NCBI GenBank assembly: GCA_015179025.1
Contig: WHUX01000344.1
Coordinates: forward strand, 1 to 41,055
Origin: Terfezia claveryi
Taxonomy: Eukaryota; Ascomycota; Pezizomycetes; Pezizales; Pezizaceae
Direction: 5' to 3'
DNA length: 41,055 nt
How positions within the stretch are numbered: the first letter of the stretch is position 1; each line of letters begins with the position of its first letter. The position numbers and the translations under genes are program-made. Below, piece by piece: positions 19,780 to 29,556 of the stretch. Below the pieces are notes generated by a model. That model had not been told where the DNA came from, did no database searches, and was given only the letters and a program-made list of their open reading frames with translations.

Positions 19780-21853
19780 TTACTGACACTAGCAAGGGAC
19801 CTACCCCAGGTTATTTATCTTTGTCTGCGTTTTCTTTGCCTACATCTATGTCTGTTGATGAGTCTCGCCTGTTTGGCGAGCACTTCGTTGTACCTATAAC
19901 TGTCAAATTCAATCGTAAAACAGTGGTCACATCAGCTCTCATAGATTGTGGTGCTTCAGGAATTGCCTTCATTGATCAGGCCTTCGTCAGTAAGAATTCC
20001 ATCCCAACCTCCAAGCTCAACACCCCCGCCTCCTCGACGTTATTGATGGCCGTCCTCTCTCCTCCGGGGCTATCACCGACCTTGCTTGTTTACCCAGTGC
20101 CATTGGAGATCATTCAGAGAGCCTCCCGATGTTCGTGACCAAGCTAAAATACCCCATTGTTCTGGGGATCCCATGGCTCCGGATACATGATGTCTCCGTC
20201 AATTTCGGCTCCTATACCTTGAATTTCAATAGCGGGTATTGCAAGAGACACTGTGGTGCCCCGCAGGCCGCCGTTAGGGGGTTATGTGCTTTACCTCCCA
20301 TGGTAGAGGACCCCGCCCAGGTAGTACACCAGACCGCATATGTCAATGTTGGCAAACCCCCTGCTCCTACTCCTGATCCCCTAGTTCCCCCGGCTTCTAC
20401 TAAACCCCTGAATGTCAGCTTCATTGGAGCTGGGGCCTTTGCTTACCTTACCAAACGACAAAAACTAAAGGCCCATACCCTGTCAATCTACGAAATTAAC
20501 CTAGAGATTAATAAGATGAGACCTAAGGAGGAGTGGAAATCAATGGTCCCGGGTGAATACCATGATTTTATCGACCTCTTCTCGGAAAAAGCCGCAGAAA
20601 AGCTTGCCCCCCATCGACCATACGACCACACAATCCCGTTAATCGAAGGAAAAACCCCCCCTTACGGCCCACTCTATGGAATGTCCCGACTGGAATTGGA
20701 AGCCCTGAAGAAGTACTTGGAGGAAAACCTCAACAAGAGCTTCATTCGCCATAGCTCCTCCCCAGCAGGTGCACCCGTATTGTTTGTGAAGAAATTGGAC
20801 GGCTCCCTTAGGTTGTGCGTGGATTATCGCGGCCTAAATGAGATTACGGTAAAAAACAGGTACCCCTTGCCCCTGATCCAGGAGACATTAGCCAGGCTCT
20901 CCAAGGCCAAATGGTTCACCAAATTGGACCTGAGAGGGGCCTACAACTTGGTACGAATTGCTGAGGGGGAGGAGTGGAAAACTGCCTTCCAGACGCGATA
21001 TGGCCATTTTGAGTACAATGTGATGCCCTTCGGCCTAACCAACGCCCCCGCCTCCTTTCAGCACTTTATCAATGACACTCTGCGGGACTTTCTGGATGTA
21101 TTCTGCACCGCCTACCTGGACGATATCCTCATCTACTCGGATACCCTAACGGAACACAAGATCCACGTCCGACAAGTGCTGGAGAAGCTGGAGCAGGCTG
21201 GGCTGTACCTTAAGCCTGAAAAATGCGAATTCCACGTCCAAGAGGTGAAGTACCTGGGCTTGATCATAACCACGGAAGGTATTAGGATGGACCCCGCCAA
21301 AGTTGCTGCAATCCAAGAGTGGGAAACCCCAGCCAATTTTAAGGATGTGCAGGCCTTCCTAGGATTTGCCAACTTCTACCGCCGATTTATCCTGGGATAC
21401 TTAAGAATCGTGGCACCCCTGACGGTCTTGACGAAAACGAAGGTAGAAGCTGGCTCACACCTGACAAAAAGGGCCTTCCACTGGAATCCAGAAGCCCAAT
21501 CCGCCTTCCAGAACCTCAAGGAAGCCTTCTGCTCAGCCCCAATCCTGGCCCATTTTGACCCTGATAGCGAGTGCATCATGGAAACTGACGCCTCCGACTA
21601 TGTCTCCGCCGGAATCCTGTCCCAGTATGTCGATGGAGTCCTCCACCCAGTGGCCTATTTCTCCAAAAAGCACTCCCCGGCGGAGTGTAATTACGAAATC
21701 AATGATAAGGAGTTAATGGCCATTGTGCGAGCATTTGAGGAATGGAGGCCCCACCTGGAGTCAGCGAAGGGGGTTATCGAGGTCCTTTCTGACCACAAGA
21801 ACCTGGAATACTTCACAACTACCAAACTGCTGAATCGCCGGCAGGCTAGGTAG
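19752..21853 (+). pseudogene. pol: Gypsy-1 pol, part 1: protease, RT, RNase H
   Basis: Enters by -1 frameshift from gag. Protease: LIDCGASGIAFID (about 19938-19976), with the active-site Asp in DCGASG. A C-run at 20023-20027 has five Cs where the old copy implies six; this single loss shifts the frame. From 20129 a 574-codon frame reads RT (FVKKLDGSLRLCVDYRGLNE; LDLRGAYNLV; FGLTNAPASFQ; catalytic YLDD at 21113-21124), thumb (LGFANFYRRFI) and RNase H (TDAS Asp487, KELMA Glu528, SDHKN Asp555 of that frame). It stops at TAG 21851-21853, where Trp (TGG) is expected (RRQAR-stop-SEFLSRF). Confidence 0.92.
19755..19761 (+). promoter_or_regulatory. -1 frameshift slippery site GGGAAAA
   Basis: In gag phase it reads TCG GGA AAA GCC, so G GGA AAA is a canonical X XXY YYZ heptamer. 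In the -1 frame the window is bounded by TGA 19749-19751 upstream and the gag stop TAG 19777-19779 downstream, and slippage gives GKSPVPCLVTDTSKGP leading straight into the protease. This is where gag-pol recoding must occur. I did not establish a downstream pseudoknot. Confidence 0.7.
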
Positions 21854-23511
21854 TCGGAATTCCTGTCCCGGTTCAACTTCAAAATCAAGTACCGGCCAGG
21901 AAAAGCTGGTGGGAAGCCAGATGCACTGACCAGGAGATCAGGAGATTTCCCTAAGGGGGGGATGAAAGGCTGAAGTACCAGAATCAGGTGGTACTGAAAC
22001 CTGAAAATCTCGACCTGGCGGCCAATACCCTTGCGGAAGCTGAGGCTGACCTCCGACAACTAGTGAGACAGGCATATGAGGACGACCCCCTGACCAAGGA
22101 AATTATCACCGCAGTGGCTTCTGGCCAGTGCCGCCACCCCAAGATCTCCCTAGCCGAGTGTACCGTCCAGGAAGGCCTCCTCTACCACCTCGAATGGCTG
22201 TATGTGCCGGAAGGAGAGCTGCGCCTTAGATTGATCAAGGAACACCATGACAGCCTGGCTGCAGGTCACCCTGGAGTGGCCAAAACGTTAGAGCTTCTGG
22301 CCAGGGAATACACATGGATTGACCAACGGAAGGACGTGGAGTGGTACGTACGGAACTGCCACGTTTGCAAGTATGCTAAACCTGTCCGCCACGCTCCTTA
22401 TGGGACTCTGAAGCCCCTGGAGATCCCAGACCAGCCTTGGCAACACCTAACCATGGACTTTGTGACTGGGTTGCCGGAGGATTCGGGGTTTAACGCTATT
22501 CTTATGGTAGTAGACCGATTGACCAAAATGAGGCATGTTATACCTTGCCATGATACCTGTTCTGCCCAGGACCTCGCCGGCCTCTACCTCAACCATGTAT
22601 TCTGCTACCATGGTCTCCCCAAGTCTGTCGTCTCGGACCGCGGCCCCCAATTCGTCTCGGACTTCTGGAAGGTATTCTGCGAGCTTCTGGGAATCAACGT
22701 ACACCTCTCCACGGCGTATCACCCCCAAACAGATGGTCAGTCTGAGCGAATGAATGCAATCATGGAGCAGTACCTGAGAGCATACGTCAATTACCAGCAA
22801 AACAACTGGGTTTCGCTGCTGGCAACCTGTGAGTTCGCCGCTAACAACCATTTCTCGGAGTCTCTAAAAACCTCCCCGTTCCTGGCCAATTATGGCTGGC
22901 ACCCTCGTTTCGTGGACTCTCTAGCACCTCTGCACAAGGCTAGGGAGAACACCTCAGCTAAGGAGTTCGCCATGGAGATTGCTGAGTTGCACTCCACCCT
23001 AAAAGCCGAACTGGTATATGCTGAAGCTAGGCAAGTGAAGCATGCCAACGGATCACGGTTGCCAGCCCCCAGGTATCAGCCAGGAGATAAGGTGTGGCTC
23101 TCCAGCAGGCACTTCCGGACGGAACGGCCATCTCGCAAGCTCGACCATAAGTTCCTGGGTCCATTCGAGGTGGTGGCCGCTGTGGGCACTCATGCCTATC
23201 GATTGAGGTTCCCCAAAGACATCAAACGACATCCAGTCGTCCATGTCTCCGAGATCGAACCTGCTGCTAGCGACCCTCTCCCCGGCCAGAAACACCCTCC
23301 ACCTCCCCCCGTGGTTATCGAAGGTGAGGAGGAATGGGAGGTAGAGGAAGTGCTGGACTCCCGAAGAAGGTATGGGCACCTGCAATATAAGGTCAAATGG
23401 CTGGGAGATGAGGAGACGACCTGGCAACCAGCGGAGGACCTGGAAAACACACAGGACTTGGTCACCCTGTTCCACCAGCATTACCCCCGAAAGCCTCGCC
23501 CCGCCCAATGA
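21854..23511 (+). pseudogene. pol: Gypsy-1 pol, part 2: integrase and chromodomain
   Basis: After the TAG, reading continues [20 protein letters not shown] until a G-run (21955-21961, seven Gs) that has lost one base. The next frame (507 codons from 21988) carries the integrase: HHCC zinc site (HHDSLAAGH ... CHVC, residues 86-127), catalytic D157 (TMDFVTG), D217 (SDRGPQF) and E253 (TDGQSERMN), the GPY/F module (FLGPFEVV, 389-396), and a chromodomain at 450-497 (WEVEEVLDSRRRYGHLQYKV...). It ends at TGA 23509-23511. All catalytic residues are present; only the upstream stop and frame losses disable it. The chromodomain places it among chromoviruses. Confidence 0.93.
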
Positions 23512-23718
23512 TGTTCTTGTCGTCCTGGAATTGGTTATTAGGGTCGTTTTGTCGCTGTTGTTATTGTCGTTGTTGTTGGGATTATTGTTGGTACGTACTT
23601 CCGGCGTTGGGGTTGTGTTATGGGTTATTGGTTATTGGTTTTAGTCGCCTGTTTTGTTTGCTTGTTTTTGTCTTGCCTTTCGCCTTGTCTTGTCTTTCGT
23701 CGCTGGGGCTCCGAGCCT

Positions 23719-23731
23719 AAAGGGGGGATAG
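23719..23731 (+). other. Polypurine tract of young Gypsy-1
   Basis: AAAGGGGGGATAG ends one base before the 3' LTR TGTTACAACC. About 200 bp of T-rich untranslated sequence (23512-23718) separates it from pol; I see no gene there. Confidence 0.88.
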
Positions 23732-24301
23732 TGTTACAACCGTCCTTTCCTAGCCGGGTTTGAGAGTTAGACGGGATTCCGTCCGACTCTCGTTATTGTT
23801 GATTGATATCATTGTTATCTCTGTTCCCGAGATAAGGGGTCTCGGGAACCTTATTCCTTCCGGTGGCTTTGGCTAGGAAGGAAGCCTGTATATATAGCTT
23901 GCTCTCTCCGCCCTCTCGTTGGATCCCCATCCAACGTCTTGTATACCCAATACAGGACCTTGCTTCCCCCAGCGCTTGTGCACCTCCCTTGTGCACATCC
24001 TTGTCTCGAACAAACAACTCTGCAGTACAGCTGCCTCCCTTGACACACGCGGCAACTGCCTCGGCGTGTCTCGTGTCTCTTGCCTCTTGCCTCTTGCCTC
24101 TTGCCTCTTGCCTCTTGCCTCTTGCCTCTTGCCCTTGCCCCCGTCTCAGTCTTCCCCTGGTCACACACGTAGCGTTCCTACGTATGTCTTACCCTAGCCT
24201 TTCCCCCGATCACACACGTAGCGCTCCTACATGTGCGATTGCCCCTTGCCACTTCCCCGGCGTACCCCTTGGTCGCCTTGTCCCCCAGAGCCCTCATTAC
24301 A
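23732..24301 (+). repeat. 3' LTR of young Gypsy-1
   Basis: 570 bp, TGTTACAACC to ATTACA, followed by ATAAG. The differences from the 5' LTR that I saw (such as GTCAGA/GTTAGA, ATCGTT/ATCATT, GCGTGT/GCGTAT) are mostly C-to-T or G-to-A. The TCTTGCC array (24078-24133) has the same eight units. Confidence 0.95.
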
Positions 24302-24436
24302 ATAAGTGTCTTTCTTAGCGACTGCTCTAGGGATCAAGACTCCTTTTTTTCTATACCTTTTAATACGACTATGATCTTTGCCCTAGTATTGATTATTGCC
24401 AAATCAGGGTGACCACATCATCATTAACCTCAGTTA

Positions 24437-24795
24437 CCTTGTATGCTAATTTGCTCACTCGATTCTAGGCTGATTTCCTCGCTCAATTCTATGCCAGTTG
24501 TAATTTCTTTGCTCAATTCTCTGCTGATTTCCTCTCTCAATTCTAGGCTGATTTGCTTTCTTAATTCTACACTAGTTTACTTGCTCATTTTCTCACTGAT
24601 TTGCTTGCTTGATTTGGTGATATCATTGCTCAATTCTCTACTAATTTCCTCACTCAATTCTAGGCTGATTTTCTCGCTCAATTCTAGGCTGATTTGCTTG
24701 CTCGATTCTAGGCTGATTTGCTTGCTCGATTCTAGGCTGATTTGCACGCTCGATTCTAGGCTGATTTGCTAGGCTGATTTGCTTCCTCAATTCTA
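24437..24795. repeat. Module I copy 3
   Basis: About fifteen 24-bp units (GCTCGATTCTAGGCTGATTT plus GCTT) with the same internal order as 16500-16860, including the odd ATTCTATGCCAGTTGTAATT interruption (ATGCAGTGGTAATT at 16571). 24307-24436 before it is unique sequence with no feature seen. Confidence 0.83.
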
Positions 24796-25246
24796 GCAGA
24801 TATTCAGGCTAATATGGACAGTAAATTGCAGGCTTATATGGACAGTGAATATAGGATTCTAGGGACGTGGATGTGAAGACTGGTACAGATGGGGGTTTTG
24901 GGGCACAGCATATTAGATAGCCTTATTAGATAATTGTGAGAATAAAATAGATTATTTCTAAATGTATATAATGCAGGTGAACTACAAGAACAAGTGCGGC
25001 TATGCTGGGAGACCATTTGTGTTGGAGTTTGGAATGGGATAGTGACTGTGTAGAGGGTAGAGGTTAAGGTAGACATGAATCTAGGAATATAGCATCAAAT
25101 GATTTATATTGGTTAATCCAAATGCGTAAGGAAATATAAGAAGATATGAATCTTTAAGCTATCTCGGAACGGCCTGAGTAATCTTGCAATCTCACAACGG
25201 CCCGGTCCATACCGGTATGGCCTGGAATCTTGGAATGGACTAGAAC
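24796..25246 (+). repeat. Module J copy 3
   Basis: Collinear with 16863-17393 (GGTACAGATGGGGGTTTTGG; GGCTATGCTGGGAGACCATT), ending CCATACCGGTATGGCC and GAATCTTGGAATGGACTAGA. There is no module C to the right, so the matching arm is absent. Confidence 0.78.
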
Positions 25247-25480
25247 ATATATATCGATATGGATTAGATATATACTAGCTATGAATATATGAACTCTATA
25301 TATATATATATTTTACAAATGCATAATTTCTATGTATATATATATATTATAAATATAAGACTTTCAAGTATATATATAAGCTACAAATATATAATTTCTA
25401 TATATATATATAAGCCATAAATATACAAATTCCATATATATATATAAGTTATAAATATATGAATTTTATATCTATATAGC
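25247..25480. repeat. Module K-like (TA)n repeat
   Basis: Repeats of (TA)n with ATAAGCTACAAATATATAATT-type spacers (TTCTATATATATATATAAGC), a motif unlike the GTGCTTTTGG spacer of the other K modules. Possibly an extremely decayed K or an unrelated microsatellite. Confidence 0.6.
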
Positions 25481-26521
25481 CAGTATAGGTAGGATACTAG
25501 GCTATTCCTCATAACAAAATGCCTTAGTGAGTACTTATAGATAGTCAGTAAGTTAGTGTGAGCTAGTTTCTTATAGATTACTATCATTATAAGTCAGTAT
25601 TAAGTAGGACAAATCGTTGGCAAACTTACCTTAACTAAGGCTAATACACATACTATTCATAATCTCTTCTGATTACTATACTACTTTTTACACTATTCGA
25701 CTAACTATTTTATTTACTTTAATTACAATAATATCCTATACTTATTAATTTGTTAGTTGAATCACTTGGTAATAAAGTTTTTTAGTTGTAATCTATTCAA
25801 GATAATTATCTAATCTATTTAGTTTGGTTATAAATATAGTTATTTTACAATTTTGTCTTTTATTTACATTTGTATTTTTAAAGGCTACTAAAAGCTTCAT
25901 TAAATTATTACTTAACTTTGAAGCTTCCATAAAGCTAAATATTATATATTATAGTATTAGTATTTTATATACTTTAAAGTATTAGGCTTCTAACATATAG
26001 AAATTATAAAATCTAAATATAAATATAGATATTAGAAGCTAGTCTATAAAAGAGATATATTACTATATTTTCTATTTTCTCTACTTTAGGAGTTTTTAAT
26101 ACTCTATATATATATATTTTACTCATATTCATATATATAAATTATATATTTTTATATATCTTTTTACTTATATACTTTTATTTTTATATATTTTTAATAG
26201 TATATCTATAAGTATATATATATATTTATATATATATTAGAAAATTATTCTTCATGAGTAAAGTTGTTATATAATTATCTATTTAGGCATTTTTACTAAC
26301 TAGAGAGTCTTTTATAAAATCAGCTATACTAACTAAGGAGTTACTTATAAAATCAAATATTTAAACATACTTATTAGCTAGTAAGTTTTATAAATAATTA
26401 GCTATTTAGATAGTTAAATTACTTAAAATACAAATATTTTTCTTTCTATTTACTTTAAAAAATATCCAAAGCTGCTACAAGTTATAGCAGAGTATTTAAA
26501 GAGCTATTTGCTAGAGTCTAG
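25481..26521. other. AT-rich decayed DNA, no gene seen
   Basis: About 1 kb of extremely AT-rich sequence, dense in TpA, without a long ORF or a recognisable element; one short Tyr-Ile ORF on the minus strand (25381-25587) is a microsatellite product. Confidence 0.6.
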
Positions 26522-26866
26522 AAAGTAGTAGTACATTATTTTTTAGAGGACAAGAAGATAGAGAGAGAGGCACCAGAGGAGGAGAAGGATACCTCTGGAG
26601 TAAGGTTGATACTCAAACTAGTCAGGATGATTAGCACAGCAGATGAGGCCACAATATGATGGGTGGTGGAGGAGGATGAGAGGATTAATCAGGAGAAGGA
26701 GGAGCGGATTGAGGATCTGCCAGCCACTACATAGGGGGAGACGGGATGCCCTATATTCTATTCAGGGGGGAATGAGAAGTGGACGGGTTTTCCCCTGGTG
26801 GGAACTGTAAACTTTTCTTTTGCCTTTGTTATCTTGTTTCTGCTTATCGGCTTCATAGCCCCCTGA
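26522..26866 (+). pseudogene. Unrecognised decayed coding frame
   Basis: One frame stays open from 26522 to TGA 26864-26866 except for TGA at 26657 and TAG at 26732, in an otherwise stop-rich area. It reads KVVVHYFLEDKKIEREAPEE and onward: an acidic, charged half (EEDERINQEKEERIEDLP), then a hydrophobic run (NFSFAFVILFLLIGFIAP) that would suit a membrane segment. I do not recognise it. It could be a broken host gene, part of a transposon ORF, or chance in a purine-rich tract. Confidence 0.3.
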
Positions 26867-26916
26867 TCAAATTTTATTCCTGAATGACAGCAATTTATGG
26901 GTGGCCCATTCTGAGC

Positions 26917-26932
26917 GGGGGGGGGGGGGGGG
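26917..26932 (+). repeat. Poly-G run of 16
   Basis: Sixteen consecutive Gs directly after ATTCTGAGC. Such a run may form a quadruplex and is error-prone in sequencing, so its length is uncertain. It lies near the point where AT-rich DNA gives way to mixed-composition DNA. Confidence 0.8.
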
Positions 26933-28104
26933 ATTTGATTTTACCCCCGATTTTCTTGTGTTGTCGTTCAAGGAGGGAAGACTACGGAAATAGCTGTCGG
27001 AGGAAGAATCCGGCATTTTATTTGCAGTACATGCAGAGACGCTGAACTGCATAGATATATCTATCCACATATTTAGGTCTCGAGGAAAAATGTCCATATC
27101 TACGACATAACTGGGTACACGCAACCCACTACCGCCGAGTCCAACATCTTCCCCTCAGACCGTATCGAAGCCTGCGCCGTCGTCGCCACCACCCCAACAA
27201 GTCCAGTTAAAATAACTATATCCATGGAGGATACATGGGACCATGCTGCAACCTTACTGTCAGCGGTGGACTATGTATCCTCACTCTCCCTAGAGACGAG
27301 AGAAGGAGATGGGTCTCCTGGAGACTGGAGTGGGAGAGGTGTCTCCCGGAGGAAGTAGAGAGGTGTGCGTCTCCCGGAGACAGCCAGCGGGAGGCTGTTC
27401 TCGGGGAGGCACTCCTCAGGAGGAGGTCGTCCCCAAGTGGCAGTTTGGCTCCGGTGGCGTCTGTGGCTTCTTTTGCCCCTGGAGACAAACTATTTTCTTT
27501 CGTGAGATGCCTGCCCCCCTTCGCCACACTCGGAACCTGCTACAGATAATTATGCCCACAGTACTAGAAGTATTCCGTCGGCTTAGAATTGATTTTGAGT
27601 TGTTTAAACTACATAGCAACAAGGCATAGCCTGGTTGGCACAACGACATTTTATATATTTGGGTGTCATCAGCCAAGCCACCGTTTTGCTTGTAGCGCCC
27701 ATACGGAAAACTAAAGAATTTCTGCAGAGCCCCTACGGAGGTAGTCTGATTGCATGACTCTCTACCTGCGACCACCCTCTTTAAGGCGACTCCGCAGGGG
27801 ATGTGTTGGATATAGGAGACCCAGCCGCGAACTGGAGCAGAAGGGTGTTTTACGCAATACATAGATCCGTGTTTACCTCCACGCATGGTCTGTGGTTGCG
27901 AGTGAGGTGAAGCGTAAGTGTAAGAAGTTCAATTGGCTGCTGTTTGAACTGCAGTTTGGATGTAATGATGAATACACTCGGTAGATGATTATCTAGATGA
28001 CGTAATTACAATGTAGGCAGACTAAGAGTTACATACAAATCTTGTTTTCTTCCGCCACGGCACCAAAAATCGACTACTTACATACAGATTTATTAATGTT
28101 TTGA
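26933..28104. other. Mixed-composition DNA, no confirmed gene
   Basis: About 1.2 kb with more balanced base composition and C-rich patches (27120-27220). Several ORFs of 60-156 codons exist on both strands, but none shows a recognisable domain, and the longest (27416-27886, minus) crosses the GTCTCC element. A host gene with introns cannot be excluded; I could not build one. Confidence 0.4.
27290..27509 (-). mobile_element. Divergent GTCTCC-family TIR element
   Basis: Dense GGAGAC/GTCTCC/CTCCCGGAGAC hexamers ending GGAGACAAACTATTTTCTTT and then CGTGAGATG. That is the complement of the CATCAGGAAAGAAAATAG terminus and adjoining GTTTGTCTCC of the 1213 and 10494 copies. The opposite terminus is not recognisable. 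GC-rich and not decayed, so it is either young or a distinct subfamily. Confidence 0.55.
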
Positions 28105-28616
28105 ACCAAACCCTCCAGGAGGCAACCAGACTAGGCCAGGATAGGCGCCAAGACTGCCGATAGGGCCCCAGATCAGGTCTAAATATAAGCCCCAGGTCTC
28201 TCGAGATAAGGCCCCAGGACTACTCTAATACCAACCAGGCTACCACAGGACTACAGATAGGGCCCCAGCCAAGGACTAAATATAGGCCCCAGGTTCCCCG
28301 GGATACGCCCCAGGACTATTGATAAGGCCCCAGATAAGGGCTGAATCTAAGCCCCAGGTCTCTCGAGATAAAAACCAGACTACTCGAGATAAGGCCCCAG
28401 GACTAGTCTAATGCCAACCAGGCTACCACGGGACTACAGATAAGGCCCCAGCCAAGGACTAAATATAGGCCCCAGGCCTCACAGCAAAAGGCCCCAGGTC
28501 CCCCGGGATACGCCCCAGGACTACAGATAAGGCCCCAGACCAGGGCTCAATATAAGCCCAGGTAGCCCGAGATAAGGCTCCGGACTACAGATAAGGCCCC
28601 AGCCATTGACTAAATA
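28105..28616. repeat. GC-rich GGCCCCAG minisatellite
   Basis: About 500 bp built from GATAAGGCCCCAG and ACTAAATATAGGCCCCAGG units, arranged in higher-order blocks (for example GGACTACAGATAAGGCCCCA near 28433 and again near 28519). Both the short unit and the block recur with few C-to-T changes, so it is young or protected. Confidence 0.82.
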
Positions 28617-29542
28617 CCGGGGAGGCATTCAAGCAGAACACGCTAATAATTTTACTATCCTATAAAGGAAAGGCAGCAGATTAGATATTCAGCTGTTTTG
28701 GGGGGTAGCAAGGGGGGTCGTCATGACGAGCTTCTTATTCTCAAATATAACAAGGTTAATACGTGATGCGAGCCCACATATCAACGCAGATAACTATCAG
28801 CGCGAATACCACATCCTACAGAGTACATCAACACGAATGCCATTCCAAAAGAATATGTTATAATAGGTATTCTCTACACCAGTACTACGCTATACCATTC
28901 AACTTTATACCCAGTTTTTATGTCCCCATGTGTACTCATAACTAGGAGGACACTCGTGCTTGACTGATCATGAGGGGGGCTATGTGGATTGTAGAAGGGA
29001 GTCAATTCAGCACCATAATTAGTCTAATTGGCACTGCAAAGCCAGCCGCTATCGCCTATAAATGAAAATTTACAAAACAACGAAAGATAGCTCTTATCCT
29101 AAACTGATGAAAACTCCAACCATACTATAAAGACCTGTTATAAAGTGAGTCGTAAATTTCTGATAACAGAAACGTATAACTGAATTCCGGGGTCTTTGAG
29201 GTTAGTAGAGCTTGAAGATACAGGTGAAATAGATAAAATATCGAACAATGGAGTAAGGAAGCGGGACCTAGTTTGGTTGAAGCAAGACTCTGCTTTGTCT
29301 GGCTTCTTAACCCAGTCGTCAGATAACTGATTGACATAATAGACTCGTGTAGGCTCAGCTAATAGAGCTGTTACAAGTGCTAACGAAAGCGTGAAAAGAG
29401 TAATATATTGCTAAACTTAAGAGAGCGTTCCAGAAGATTTTCCAAAGATTGCTTCTTTATTTATCGCGTAGAAACTGCTGTTCCTTCGTAAGAGAAATTA
29501 AGAGAAAAGTAATAACGATAATAAAGGCACTCACGTTTTCCT
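28617..29542. other. No gene seen; holds one arm of a divergent inverted repeat
   Basis: 28617-28725 (GGCATTCAAGCAGAACACGC ... GTCGTCATGACGAG) resembles the reverse complement of 31323-31415. The rest has no convincing ORF; the largest (29125-29337, minus, 70 codons) matches nothing I know. The stretch ends at the LINE target site. Confidence 0.45.
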
Positions 29543-29556
29543 TGACTAGTAGCATT

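Larger units (their letters stand above)
17965..24301 (+). mobile_element. Young Gypsy-1 LTR retrotransposon (chromovirus)
   Basis: A 6337-bp Ty3/gypsy element with 570-bp LTRs (17965-18534, 23732-24301) and 5-bp duplication ATAAG (17960-17964, 24302-24306). Inside: gag, a -1 frameshift signal, pol in the order protease-RT-RNase H-integrase-chromodomain, and a polypurine tract. The LTRs differ at about ten sites by eye, so it is fairly recent. It is defective as written: two stops in gag, one stop and two single-base losses in pol. No primer-binding site is obvious right after the LTR; the nearest TGG (TGGTACGCAGTC) is about 24 bp downstream. Confidence 0.96.

Noticed and set aside
13982..25480. 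A giant cargo-carrying element (Starship-like) covering the modular region
   Set aside because: No tyrosine recombinase, cargo gene or defined borders; everything coding in the interval belongs to Gypsy-1.
27416..27886. A 156-codon minus-strand ORF as a host gene
   Set aside because: It crosses the GTCTCC-type element, shows no recognisable motif and has no supported start context; kept only as a remote possibility.
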